Positions 31,993 through 43,864 of a DNA stretch of 64,000 nucleotides are shown in pieces. Within the stretch, counting starts at the first letter, position 1. Every line of letters starts with the position of its first letter. The notes under the pieces are model-generated. The model was not told the origin of the DNA and ran no database searches. It saw only the letters and a program-made list of their open reading frames with translations. The position numbers were made by a program, and so were the translations under genes. Where the stretch lies: contig JAJGOT010000477.1 in NCBI GenBank assembly GCA_022457155.1, forward strand, positions 62,001 through 126,000. The letters are read 5' to 3'. This DNA comes from Cladopsammia gracilis (Eukaryota; Cnidaria; Anthozoa; Scleractinia; Dendrophylliidae).

Positions 31993-34900
31993 ACACTCAA
32001 TCCCAGTTAAATGTAGCCAATGGGCTTTGCAAAATCGAAAAAAATAAAGTCTCTCTGATTTTAATTTTAAATTTACTAACACAAAGCTACAGTACTCTTA
32101 GGTTCGTAATGAAAAAATTTTCATGTAATCTTTAGTATTCATGGAGTTATCGCTTTTTTAACATTGCTACCTCAGCAAAAAAAATATAACCGAGATTTTG
32201 CACCAATATTTGGGCAATGTGTCTTTTATTCTCTACAAAAGTACGATGGATGCTCAATTTTTCATAAAGGCAAGAGATTATAAGATATTAAAATAAACAA
32301 AGAAGGAAACACGTTTTTAAGGAACACTTTTACAGTTAAAATGGGCCTTTAAATTAATGGTTAAACTCTTCAAATAACTTAAAATCTTGTTCATATCTTC
32401 TAAATTATACGTTTTTACGACAAGCAATGTGGGCAAGGCAACACTAATTACATCTTCACCTACGTTGATGTGCATAATGACACATAATACCAACTACTTT
32501 ACCTTGTTGAAGGCTAGATATGATATTTTTCGCCACCATTCTGGTAACGAAAATGGTAACGGAGGTTATGATAGTATAGTTATAGTAGCTCTTTTCGTGG
32601 TATGTGCTTCAATTAACATTTAGACGCATTTTACCAAACAATCATGTAGAATAGGCAGAAAAATAACAAAAAAGAGAATATTCGTATAATAAGTCACTCA
32701 GTGATTTTCCACTTTAAGGTATTTGAGGTTCGAAAGACTGGTCAAAGTTAATCCGCTGTGCTATTTTATCAATCAATTTTGATCACTGCTTCACTTTTCT
32801 TTTGAAAAAGACGTCTAAGCAAATCATTAATTGCCCATTTGAACGGCATGTTCAATTGTTACGCTGTGCTAACCACACTTGCCACCCTAATTTTATGGTA
32901 ACAAATTTGGTAACGGAGGTTATTCTGCTATCACTCTAAACTTTTCAACGCATCTCTTTGCATCACTATTCTTTATCTTTCTCTTTTGCATCACTGTGTT
33001 TTCTGTTTGATCACTCCCTCTAAACTGAATATTCTACATTGTAACCCTATGAAAGAATCTATTTGACTTATCCTCGATATTATTTCTAAGAAATTCCGCA
33101 TGCAATTTTTCGATCATATTTACTGTATCTTTGTTAAGCTTATATTGTCGTCCTCGCTTTTCTGTAGGGACAGGGGTTCGATGACGGCTAAGACTGCTGC
33201 AAGATGAATCCACACTTCGTCAGGTTGCAGTGGCCTGGCTCTCGCAGGGTATCTGGCATCATTCTTGAGTTGTCATCCCTTTTAAAGGAATTCTGTTATC
33301 GCAGCATCTAGCTTCTCCTGCTTTTTCTTCTCGCGCCCTTTTATGGGGTAAACAAATTTCTCCTTTGACTTGTTCAGAGTACGCCTGGAAAGTCCAGTCG
33401 CTCGACTCATGGCCCTAACACATCGGCACTTTTTCAGTATGCGTCCTGAAATACAGCTAGCCGTTAGGCCTCGACTAGCATTCTTTCTTGTGTACCGCCC
33501 TGAGGCAACGCTTGCTGAATTAACTTCTTCTGCCATCACCTCAGCAAAGACAGGGTGCTTGCGAATGACACAAGGCATATTCCGTGCGGAAATGCCAGCG
33601 TTTCTCATGGTGGCATTACATCGGTTTCTAGGGGTGTTAGGCGTTCTTGCAACTTTCATGGGCTTCCTTTTTTTTGTGGCTTTCCTCGTGCTTTCTCTTT
33701 AAACTTTCTTTTCAAGTTTCCATATCTTGCGCTTGAAACTTGCATTTGTTTCTTCCAGCTTCTTGATTTTTTTTGTGTGCCATTGCAATTCCTCGAATCA
33801 CTCGTTTTCTGCTGCTCGACCGCTTATTTGGCAACGCGAAGTTCATCTTAACAATAAGCCTCTCCTTCTGGGGATTGGGTGTGGTTTCCGTGTCACTTGC
33901 GCATTCTCTTTTTCTTCCTTTTTCCTATTGCGAAAGCGTTGCTCCTTTTCTCGATTTTGCTTTCTCCTTTTTAATTTTGTACTTAAATCTAAGACTAAAG
34001 TTGGAACATATGCACGCTGCTTTTGCTGATTTTCCTTCGTTCTAAAGGATATCACGCCTACACTTTGCTTTTTTTCTCTCTCTGTATGCTCTTTGAATCT
34101 CTGCTCCTCTTTTCTTAGGTTGTTTTGGAGCAATTCCTTCTCGCCGTGCTTCTCTGTATGCCCTTTGAATCTCAGCTCTACTTTATTTAGAGATCGGTGG
34201 AGCCAATTCCTTCTCAAATTGATTCTCAGCTGCTCGCTGTGTTTTCGGAGCCATAAAAAAATGAACAATTTCTATTCTTACTCCTTCAAGTTAGATCGAG
34301 TGGTCAGATGACGGTTGTCCATAGTTTCTTTGGTATTTTTTGTTGCTGGTCAACTTATTTCAGCAATAAAAACAGAGATTAATTCTAATCTTCCTTTCAA
34401 GATGTCAGGTACAATGTATTTTTACATCTAAGGCTATTTGGAAAATGTTTCACCTTTTAAAATTGTCACGGCGACAAAATAACTTTACAAGTAACCTCCG
34501 TTACTAATAGCGTTACCATCTCGTAACCTAAGTGTTCGGTTCTCGCTTTCGAATAACGTGCAAATACCACTGCCTAATTGCTATTTAATATACTTTCCCT
34601 GAATTTCCTTTCAGATTTTGAGGATAAGGTTAAGTAATTCCGCCAATAACCGATGAATATTTAAGAAATCAAATTTCGGCGTGCGCATGCAGTCACATTG
34701 AAATCCGAAAAGAAAGTTAAATTGCGAAATAGCTGTCGAATTGACTTGCGTTACCTTTCAATGACATGGGCTATTTAGTTTTCTTTAATTATGTCAACAG
34801 CTGGTTGTATTTTAACAGAGATAATAAAAGTTGGTAACGGAGGTTACATGTAACGCAGGTAACGGAAGTTATTTTTTCTGACTTCCGAAGCTAAGTTCTC

Positions 34901-35606
34901 ACGCAAAATAAAATTTTCACAGTTGCTTTTACCCTTAAAGCAACTAAGGGATACAGGTTATAGAGCACACAAATGGAAAATATCAGGCGGTTACCCTATG
35001 GTGGAAATATTGAGGTAACGGAGGTTATTCTCTTATCCATAACCACTTGGTAAGGAGTGCTTTTTGCAAAATTTCAGGCAACATTTTCGGCAGAAGAAAA
35101 TTATTTTTTCTCGGTCAATTCTGCAATAACAAAGGATAAATTCTAGCAAACCCTTCGTACGAAATCCAGTTTTCTGACATTTATGACATGCCCGTGATTT
35201 TAGGTAACGGAGGTTATTACATAATTGTGGACAATGTTCTCGAGTTTACGGAATTAGTTATCCTCGCGCTATTTTAAAGCCAGTTGGCTTATTTGAGAGC
35301 TCACTTACCCTACACAAAGGTTTCCTTTATATCAGTGGAGTATCTCCAAGCTATTATTGCTATAACTTAAAAACATTTTATATATGTAAGCTGCGGACAT
35401 GCTAAATTGGCGGATATTAGGGCATTCTCTTACAGGGAAAAAAACATTAACTATTTGTTTTGATGTATATGCCTTGTGGGGCTAGTAGAACCATCCCAGC
35501 CGGTCATTGTAAACGATAAAACAACACCCTGACAACATAATTGAACAGAATATCTTGAAAAGACAGTAAAAAAGGCTATTGGCTACATTTAACTGGGAAT
35601 GAGTGT
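31993..35606. mobile_element. candidate DNA transposon, 3.6 kb, with subterminal motifs
   Basis: The ends ACACTCAATCCCAGTTAAAT and (reverse complement) ACACTCATTCCCAGTTAAAT extend about 36 bases with few mismatches. Inside, GGTAACGGAGGTTA occurs exactly at 32555, 32909, 34833, 35014 and 35203. A near copy in reverse lies at 34491, and degenerate forms lie near 34850. They cluster in the subterminal regions, as transposase-binding sites often do. A degenerate minus-strand coding region lies at about 33060-34255. The target duplication is not clear, and the superfamily is unknown. Confidence 0.6.
33282..33659 (-). pseudogene. decayed basic protein of the 3.6-kb element
   Basis: This minus-strand frame of 125 codons is rich in Arg and Lys and contains a helix-turn-helix-like ATGLSRRTLNKSK. 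It continues a decayed coding track. Upstream, the 33843-34255 region in shifted frames reads RAEIQRAYRE twice, each followed by basic residues. Downstream, near 33120-33160, another frame reads TEKRGRQYKLNKDTV. Stops and frameshifts separate these pieces. A DNA-binding protein or transposase relic is plausible, but I cannot name the family. Confidence 0.4.
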
Positions 35607-36886
35607 GTAACGATATTCTATGGTGATTTGATAAATAATAAATCGGGTATTTGTGTTTAAATGAAGATGAATTGGTATTTAAAGAGATTACTGGACGTTC
35701 CGTGTGTGTTTATTGATTTAAAATAGTTACATCTTATCAACTTAGAGGCGGTCCGTCTTTATTCAAAAGCTGTTAATTCGATTTCTAGAGTTGTTACTTT
35801 AGAGAGTAATATTTGGAAAACGCGTTTAGTATTTTGTATTGTGTAAGATATGTCGAGTATAGAAAAATTGTATTTTCATTTCATAAGTTTTTGGCGAGTT
35901 TAATACAGTGGCTCTTTTGTGGTTAGTAATCGGAGATAGGAAGTGTTTATGGCGTGCTAATTAGAGTTAAAAGCATGTAATGCATATTTGCGATTTTACA
36001 CTTTGATGACTTGTCAACAATTTTCTGTCAAAATTGTTCGGCAAAGTGATGTCGGTTGACGTCGCTTTGCGTCGTTTTATACGACTCTATACCCATCACA
36101 GCAAGAAAACAACCAAGGGACACTGACAAATGAAATGCGCGAAAAAGGAGTCCATATAGTGAACCAGTTAAACAACAAACCTGGAAGACATCACCCGGAA
36201 CCATTCTGATCTAAGAAACGCAAAAACCACACTCCCCTCGAAAACACTCCCCCCCCCCCCCCCCCCCCCCCCTCTCCCCCACCGCCCAGAACGCAATAAA
36301 CGATCTCAGTTTCACTTTTCACAGCATTAAACTAAATCGCAGCGCCACGTGCATTTTTAAAACAATGTAAGCTGTCAAATTTTATCGTTAAAAACGCTCC
36401 GCAACGGCTCAGATGACATATCTGATCCACAACTCAAATGAAATAGCTGTTCTATATTTCAGTGAAAATATACTTTTATACAAAAATAACGGCTTCTCAT
36501 ACCTTTTGGTGTCTCTATTGAAATCAAGGTACTCTCGACTCTCGAATCTTCACAATTAACCAAACTCAACTTCACAAAACATATACAAACATATACATAT
36601 ACATGACATGACAACAAATGAAAACCACAAAACCACACGACGGAATCTCTACAAGCCGAAAACTTAATCGCCCGCGAAGCGTATTAAATTTGGATATTCT
36701 TAGCACCAAAATATGGGTATGACATAATCGTACAAGCATCGGACTACTAACAGTTCTCAAATGACTAAATACAGCCGTTTACTAAATTTCCCAAATTTCA
36801 TAACACCCGTGCGAAACGCAAGGACACAAAAAACAATAAACACCTTTTACCATCGCATGCTCACTGGAGTCCGCACGATTTATTAA
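35607..36886. other. intergenic with C tract, nothing identified
   Basis: This AT-rich stretch contains a run of about 22 C bases near 36250-36272. No exon, domain or inverted repeat pair could be supported. Confidence 0.4.
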
Positions 36887-36893
36887 GGTAAAA

Positions 36894-37430
36894 CCCGGCG
36901 TATCCAATCGAATAAAATCGAACCAAAAATCAATCGAACCCAATCGAACACCAATCGTTCGATTGGGTTCGGTAATCGAACAAAATCGAACATCTATTTT
37001 GCTGTGAGTTCGATTTTCGAACCAATCGAACACAATCGAACCAATCGAACACAATCGAACACAATCAAACTCAATCGGATTCGATTTTGTTCGGAATCCA
37101 TGTCTTGATAAGTAATTCACGCAGGACTAATCATAATCAACTTTTATTGAATGGAATAAATAGAAAAACGTCCAAATATCGAACAATATGTCCGCAGTAT
37201 AAACAGACAGGAGTTCGGTAATCGAACGTTCGATTGAGTTCGATTGATAGTTGTTCGATAATCGAACGTTCGATTGAGTTCGATGGTTAGTTGTTCGGTT
37301 ATCGAACGTTCGATTTTGTTCGATTGACCAAATTTTATTGTGAGTTCGATTTTGTTCGATTACCGAACCCAATCGAACGATTAGTGTTCGATTGGGTTCG
37401 ATTACCGAACGTTCGATTGGATACGCCGGG
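36894..37430. mobile_element. CCCGGCGTATCC-ended foldback element rich in TTCGATTG
   Basis: The ends CCCGGCGTATCCAATCGAA and its exact reverse complement are flanked by a perfect 7-bp duplication GGTAAAA (36887-36893 and 37431-37437). The arms are almost wholly made of CAATCGAA or TTCGATTG, GGGTTCG and ATCGAACGTTCGAT variants. A roughly 115-bp ordinary core lies at about 37100-37213. It is 537 bp with no coding capacity. It shares design, CCCGGC termini and 7-bp duplications with the element at 19567-20172. Confidence 0.85.
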
Positions 37431-37639
37431 GGTAAAAACAAACTAAATCGTTACACGGGAAGTGACAACAAACAGAACTTTGGAGAGAACGAACGAGCAT
37501 CCATAGCATGAAAAAATCCCCATACCGCTCGCTACGAAAAGACAGAAGAAAAATCCCCCACTTATAAACAATTGTCTCCAACTTGCCGAGCTCAATCGAA
37601 ACAGAACTTTACAAGAATTTGAAATCCTAAATGACTGAG

Positions 37640-38040
37640 AAACTGACAGCTGTGATAGATATTGTCTTTAGCATAGCCATCTTTAGCATTTTAACTCGCC
37701 CATCGACCGCGACCCTTAAAAAATCTATCTTGAATGCCAGCGTTCGCTGCAGCAGTGGACCCTCCGGCTCAAATTCTATGAACACTGGTAATCAAAACGT
37801 CTATAAACTCTCTAAAACCGTCCATAAGAAACTCCATCGTTCTTATGTAGTTAATCCCCTGGCAATCGCTCTGAACAGCGGTAAATCTTCAGAGAGATCA
37901 ATATACGCAGCTGCGATGTATTGCTCCAAGGCCTTCACAGGACAAATAGGAATGGCTATCGTTACAATCGCAATCCACGCCCCATCACGAAACTGGTCAG
38001 TCTTTGACGATTCTAAAAATATGGAAACATAAGAGCAAAA
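37640..38040 (-). pseudogene. tyrosine recombinase C-terminal relic
   Basis: On the minus strand, one frame reads DQFRDGAWIAIV and then PVKALEQYIAAAYIDLSEDL followed by PLFRAIARG. After a frame change, AGGSTAAANAGIQDRFFKGR and GRWAS..NAKDGY follow. This order matches the C-terminal catalytic half of tyrosine recombinases from DIRS-type or Crypton elements: a PV.ALE.Y linker, then H.LR.GG.TAAANAG, then GRW. The expected HSLR box is decayed, with a stop codon where the catalytic arginine should be, so it is inactive. The antisense 133-codon frame at 37631 is a shadow of this relic. Confidence 0.7.
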
Positions 38041-38652
38041 ACTTAGTATCACAAGGTCTTACAACGCATAACTCAGTGAAACGGAAAAACCCGCCAAAAC
38101 CCTGTAGCGGACATTAAGCACCGAAGAACAAGAACTGACTTCATTAAGCAGCCACTGCAACTAAACTGCAAATTGAAAAGGGTTGACACGCAGGCAACAA
38201 ATGTGATTACACCAACCCCACTGTTTCCATCTTTTCAAACCTCCTAGGTAAGAACACATACTAGTCTGCTCTAAAAGCGAGGGAAAGCGGAGAAGACCCT
38301 GGGAACCTGGTAGGCCTGTGCAGCTCTACTAGCCAATCGTTTCTGAAGATTTATTTTATCAGTGGATATTCGGATCAATATGCTTGCCAATTACTTCTTT
38401 AAGTTCAACCAACCTACTGGTTTGCCTCCGCAAAGGCACTTAACATTCATGTTCTACTCACTAATGAAACCTAGTAAGGCCGAAATAACTTTTCATCGCT
38501 GCCTCTCCAATGGCATAAATTTAGCTGTACAACATGCGTATCGCGAAGGTAAAGTTCAAAATGGCGGCTCCGAACCGCCTGGATAATACTGTTCAACTAC
38601 TCTAAGAATCAAGGAGTGTGTTCTCTTCTAGCCTGCGCACAGACGTGTAATA
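38041..38652. other. intergenic, nothing identified
   Basis: A 74-codon frame at 38362 has no recognisable domain. No inverted repeats are evident before the element at 38653. Confidence 0.4.
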
Positions 38653-39683
38653 CAGTGTGTTGCCCAGTTTCCGGCCAGTACCAGTTTCCGGCCAAAAAAC
38701 AATTACGTCGGTTATGTTCGTCGGAGTTTTAAATTTTCGTCCACCGAAGCGTTCCGAAAGAAAGACGAACATTTCCGCTACTCATTGGTGGTTTTGGCGT
38801 TCTTTTTGAACAAGAAACGGCCGAGGAAGGAAATGTTTTGTCCAGGTGATTGAACGTTTAGCGATTAATTTTGGCTCGTTTCACTGCACATCAAAACTAC
38901 CGTAGATAAACAAATAGCTCGTTTCACAGGAAATATCTCAAGGAGCTTCATAATTTTTGGACAAATGTTAGATAACAGATGAAAGTGATTAGGGAATCTA
39001 TCATTGTCAGCTGGAATAGGGCTGTTCCTGAAATTTTAGCAGTCAAACTCTCAACGAAGATTTCGACCTAGTGTGCCAGTTTCCGGCCACTAAAAGACAC
39101 ATTGCTCAAAACCTATTTCTTATTAAGTGAAAGAACCGAGTATTAAAATTTCCTGGTCGAGAAATTAAAGATACATGTGTTAGTGTAACAAAGATTACGA
39201 ATTAACAACAGCTTATGCATGTATAGCGTGACTAAAAGTACGTAAGTCATGATTTGTTTTAGTAGTAGTCTGTCAACAAACTGCGGAAGACACGCTTCCG
39301 GGTCACTAAGCTCATACGTATTTTGAATACTGAGTAAAACGGTAGGTGACAAAGCTTAATATTGAAACTTACCTGATATTTGCAACTAGGCGACCACTAT
39401 TATCAAGGGATTTACAAGTCGGTTTACGTCAAGCGGTTTCAAGGAAAATTTACTTTAAGTCGGTGGCCGGAAACTGGGCTAGCTGTCCGGAAACTGGGCA
39501 ACTTACTAGTTTTGCGAAAAATGGTATAATTTCTTTAATACTTGGGGAAGGCCGCCAACCATTTAAAATTTTAAAGGTAAGTGAATGAACTGCCTTTGAA
39601 ATGAAATTGAGAAATTTTCCGTACAAAACAAAGGAGTTATAGCGATTACAAACTAAAGTGGCCGGAAACTGGGCAACATACTG
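38653..39683. mobile_element. mariner-like non-autonomous element with repeated CAGTTTCCGGCCA
   Basis: The ends CAGTGTGTTGCCCAGTTTCC and (reverse complement) CAGTATGTTGCCCAGTTTCC are flanked by TA on each side (38651-38652 and 39684-39685), as in Tc1/mariner elements. The motif CAGTTTCCGGCCA recurs inside: twice at the left end, once near 39075 and two to three times in reverse near 39465-39500 and 39660. This gives a multi-site subterminal pattern. It is 1,031 bp with no transposase ORF. Confidence 0.75.
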
Positions 39684-40020
39684 TATTTCCTTTGTGAGCG
39701 AGGAAATCGGAGACGGCTGCACACAGGCTAGTTCTCTTCACGCTAGTTTCTATTTATTATAAGCTTTATTTCATTCGCAGAACCCACGTTTATCTTATTC
39801 AGGTGCACTTGCAGTCGACACTCCGCGCTCATTTCTACTGCGCATTTTGTTACGCATGTGACGCAAATGTACTTTAACACATACGTCATGCATTGTAGAG
39901 CACGGAAGTTAACAAACATGGCAAATACATGGTCGCTTTGAGAACTTCACAGCAATTTTACTCTCTTGGATGCTCGATGACCCCCATTATAGGCTGCTAA
40001 GAAAAACTATTTTACCTCTC
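39684..40020. other. intergenic, nothing identified
   Basis: No exon, repeat boundary or regulatory motif could be supported in this short stretch between the mariner-like element and the LINE fragment. Confidence 0.4.
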
Positions 40021-40262
40021 AATTCAATTTAAATAAAAACTGTTTAAAGGCAACTTGGAACTTAATAGGCACGATAATAAATAGGAAAAAGAAAACCTCA
40101 CCCCCTATAACGAACCTTTTTCGTAACAATAAATGTTATACAAATAAGAAAGACATCTGTGAACAACTAAATTCATATTTCGTTAATATTGGCCCAAAAC
40201 TTGCTGCGCAAATACCAACGCCTGATGCACAATTGGCCTCTCTCTGCGTCGACACAAAACAA
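40021..40262 (+). pseudogene. LINE fragment (linker between endonuclease and RT)
   Basis: An uninterrupted frame reads NKNCLKATWNLIGTIINRKK, then TNLFRNNKCYTNKKDICEQL and NSYFVNIGPKLAAQIP. The last segment, F.N.YF.NIGP.LA, is characteristic of the region just before the RT fingers in many animal LINEs. No RT motif follows. Instead an (AAATA)n tract of about 70 bases comes next (about 40265-40335), so only a roughly 240-bp piece is left. Confidence 0.6.
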
Positions 40263-40264
40263 AT

Positions 40265-40335
40265 TCTAAATTGAAATAAAGTAAATAAAATAAATATAAA
40301 TAAATAAACAACTAAATAAATAAATAAATAAAAAT
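40265..40335 (+). repeat. (AAATA)n low-complexity tract
   Basis: Repeated AATAAATA units follow the LINE fragment. It could be a retrotransposon tail or an independent microsatellite. Confidence 0.8.
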
Positions 40336-42073
40336 CAACCGCCTCCAGCGGAGAGCACCAATAGAAGGAATTAACATACGACAACTCCTTAAATACACTT
40401 ACCAAATACCTTGATACTACATGACAACAAGACCATATTTTTCAGCTAATTAATTAAAAAACGCAGAAAAATCTTATCCTCTAGTCTCAATTCCACAATG
40501 AATTGACAGCTTTTTTTTTTTAAAAAAAAATATAACACGCGTTCTCTAAATCTTCTCCTTTCTTGCACCTTAAAAAAATCTAGCTGTAATCTAACGCATT
40601 AACGAGATGCCTTTAAGGGCCCTTTGATCTTATTCAAGATGCAAACCATCCATTGCTTTCACAGAGGCAGTCATGTGACACAGCCAGCGATGACTTCGTG
40701 GTCAAAGAGAGACGTTACAGGAAATCCTGGACATATGAATACACCGTTAATAATGTTAAGATGTGTTTAATTCGTCTTTGTGATGGAACCTTGTCTCTAC
40801 TGAATGTCGCATCAAATATCACATTAAATAGGAGTTGTTTTTTCAAACGGAAGATAATATATTAAATCTCGACACCTCAAACTGTTAAAGGGAAAAAAAC
40901 ATGAAAACAGTTTATCGAGATTTGAATTATTGAGGGTTTTTAAACTTAATTAAAAAGAGGCAATGTCACGGAGATTTTGCACTTTTTGGTGGAAAAACTG
41001 ATTCACTTAAATATTTCACCAATAATTCTTTAGAGTGAAAAGTCCTGTAAGAGCTGGGTTGGGGGTGACTCCGATATGAAAATGACGGTGAGTCGTACCT
41101 TTAAGGGGTCAAAATTTGTTGAGTGGTACCGCTTATGTGCTGAAATCCAAAATGACCACGGTTAGAATTATCGCGGTACCTTTTAGGGAATTGAGACGAA
41201 AAATATAACAGAATATGTCTTGTGCCGTTTAAGTAATGATCCGCATAAGAAGGATAGCGCTGAACGGCAATGCACGATGGAATGTCAACTTTTTTCATTG
41301 TTACAACTAGTGATCTCATTGGCCTAGACTCAAAAACCGCTAAAAAGTTAAGGTTCAAGGTGCATTTTGTCTATTTTTTTAAGGTTTCAAGTAATTTGAA
41401 ACCCAATCGCACAACATGCAATTTTTAAAAGATATTCTATTTGGGGAACTTCATCAAAGAAGCAAAATTATTAGCTATTGTCTTCTGCTATTCTGATTGG
41501 TTAAGCACGAACATTTCCTAAAATTTATTTGAGAAAAATGGATTTTCTTAATTTTTATAATGAAATATAATTATGGACCATCAGCTCCTCCGCTATTCTT
41601 GAAATCAAGGATGTTCTATGTGGAAACGAGCCAATGCCGCAGAACAATGAAGATTGCTATCGTTCTTATGTGGAGCATTACTCAAAATTGCTACCTCTTA
41701 GGGGTAAAAATATATTTGAGCCACGCCTATCAAACGAGATTTTGGTACCTTTTAGGGTGTTTTTAGAAAATTTCCCACAAGCATCTCCGTCATTTTATAC
41801 TGAAGGGTGTCACCCAAAGTCTGATGGGTGTCCCCCAAAGTCTCAAGTGATTCATATTCGTTTTCAAAGTGCCTAAAGCATGGACGGACATTGCTCAATG
41901 AAGCCTGCATTGACGTGAATTAAGTTAAACTGTGTTTGGTTCAAGTTATTTAAAATAGTTGGAGCTATCGATATTCTACTTTATAGAAATTTAATAACTT
42001 CAGCAATTATCTTTCCTAGGAATCTAACCTGTAAATTGTTTTTATTATAATCAAAAACTTATTTAATAAATTG

Positions 42074-42233
42074 TAGACTACGTGCAGTCCCTCTTTCCTA
42101 GCTTAGTCTGTCGAGCGAGAAACGAAAAGCATTGGTGATCGGAAATTGCCGCGCGGCCATTTTTCGCTGGCCGATGTTTTTTCGATTCGCGTTCGACGGA
42201 CTAAGCTGGAGAAGAGGAATTGCTCGTAGTCTA
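42074..42233. mobile_element. fold-back MITE, family TAGACTACGAGCAG, copy 2
   Basis: This is a palindromic element beginning TAGACTACGTGCAG and ending TGCTCGTAGTCTA, orthologous to copy 1 at 2499-2640 through the enclosing duplication. The insertion therefore predates that duplication. Confidence 0.7.
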
Positions 42234-42529
42234 AATTATTTCATTTTCCGTAGACAAAAGGACCCAGTACCAGCTAAATAGTGTCTGGAAAGACTTTTAA
42301 TAGACTGAGATAATAGTGATTTTTTCATTAATATTTTTCAAGAGAAAATTTTCATTTTTGGTCGTATTTTATCATGTATTTGTGTTTTATGAGACCCTGA
42401 TGTGTGATACACTTGAGATACTGAGTTGGTACTAAATTTAGCATTGATAAAAGGCAATAGAGGTCCCACCCCAAATACGTAGTATGTAAAAGAAACGACA
42501 AGGATACCAGTTTTGTGGCAACACTAGGG

Positions 42530-42645
42530 TGGCAGGATGTCCCCTAGAGCAGCGGTGTCACTAGGGGACCCCTCCCCACTAGAGTAGCGGTGTCTCTAGA
42601 GGGGACCCCTCTCCCCCCCGAAGTAGCGGTGTCTGGGGGGGCCTT
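42530..42645 (+). repeat. short tandem units with AGCGGTGTC
   Basis: Three imperfect units contain AG(C/T)AGCGGTGTC, followed by CTAGRGG and CCCCT runs. Units 1 and 2 can pair CTAGGGGAC-like with CCCCTAG-like segments. Confidence 0.7.
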
Positions 42646-43029
42646 ATGTTAGAGTGTAACATAGGGTGACCAGAAGAGGGGTGCCCTTCTGGGAGGAGAA
42701 TAGGTCAGATGGTACTGTGGTACCATCCTGGAGTGGGAGATCCGGACCTATTTCCAAGGATGGCTATAGCGCTTACTGTGGGGTAAAGTGCAGCCAACGG
42801 TGCACTTCCCTGCCACCAATGATTTATTAGCTAAGGGCAAAACTATTTTAAAATACATGCTAAGGTATTATAAATAGTGCTCACATGCATTCACACCAGA
42901 ATTGCGTTTACAGTAAATACGGACCGAAGAGATGACAAAGCTACTGATGTTGGGTGGGAGGAAGGGAGAACATATGGACACGATACCAGCTAGAAGAGTG
43001 AAACTCAAATGTGGGATGGTTCGTGTACA

Positions 43030-43335
43030 GTAGCTTAACTAGTGTCCGAACGGCATGCTATAATCACATGACCACGTGAGAGGGAAATCACTGGGAGCTT
43101 TGTCGGCCAATGTTAGACTGTGAAAGTAATATTACTTCACGCTAGAAATTGCCTACAGGACTGTTGCACTATAGACCATAGGCCTAGACTATTGCACCAG
43201 CATGGCAGAATCACATGACAGCACGAGTGGGAAATCACTGGAACTTTGACCTACAATTTAACCTAGTAAAAGTACAATTACTTCAGGCAGGCAATGACCT
43301 ATGGGCTGTTGCAACAGATACTTCAGAGCTCATTA
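43030..43335 (+). repeat. diverged tandem duplication, about 150-bp unit
   Basis: Two units each contain GGGAAATCACTGG, an ATTACTTCA block, and CTGTTGCA in the same order, with substitutions and small gaps. Non-coding. Confidence 0.65.
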
Positions 43336-43702
43336 ACCTCAGTTTAATAGCTAAAACTTCTAATTGAAATTCGTGCACCGTGACTTTCTATAGCTTGTAA
43401 ATTTAGGTATAAATTGATACAAACATGATTTTATAAAACTGTAAGAACTTAAGATTGCCTCAGTAAGATGAGGAATGTATTTCGATTAACACGTTTGTCG
43501 ACTGCAACGGCCAATAAATGCAAGTGTTACGGGTATTTTTTTTTCGAATACATAAAATTTAGGCATAAATTGAGGCATGCATTATATTAATAATACAGTA
43601 ATAATAAAGATTGCTAGCTAGACGATTCTTCAAACTGCCTGTGTCAGATGCCTCAGTTACATAGAAAGTGTTTTTCGATTAAGAAGTTTGTCGACTGCAT
43701 TA

Positions 43703-43864
43703 GGGCCTGGTCGCACTACAGTAAAAAACAAACATTAGCCCGTGCAAAATGACATAAAAACGAAAACATTTCACAAAAAAAAGTGTTCCGCAGGAGCGGT
43801 TTCTTTAATTTGTTTTCCTCGATTATTGCTAATTTTTGTTTTTGACTGTAGTGCTACCAGGCCC
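43703..43864. mobile_element. Harbinger-type MITE
   Basis: The termini GGGCCTGGTCGCACTACAGT and (reverse complement) GGGCCTGGTAGCACTACAGT extend over about 35 bases and are flanked by a TTA duplication (43700-43702 and 43865-43867). GGGCC-type ends with a 3-bp TWA target are typical of PIF/Harbinger elements. It is 162 bp and non-coding. Confidence 0.75.

Larger units (their letters stand above)
40625..43700 (-). repeat. arm 2 of the large inverted duplication
   Basis: This is the reverse-complement counterpart of 2025-4160. It keeps the fold-back MITE (42074-42233) and the empty site of the piggyBac-type insertion near 40870-40885. Private sequence at about 42420-43330 contains local tandem repeats. 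Confidence 0.65.

Noticed and set aside
33370..34045. Several plus-strand frames of 90-110 codons
   Set aside because: Antisense to the decayed basic ORF of the 3.6-kb element; compositionally Phe/Leu/Ser-rich as expected for the reverse of Lys/Arg/Glu-rich coding.
37631..38032. 133-codon plus-strand open frame
   Set aside because: It is the antisense shadow of the tyrosine recombinase relic, whose minus-strand frames show the recognisable motifs.
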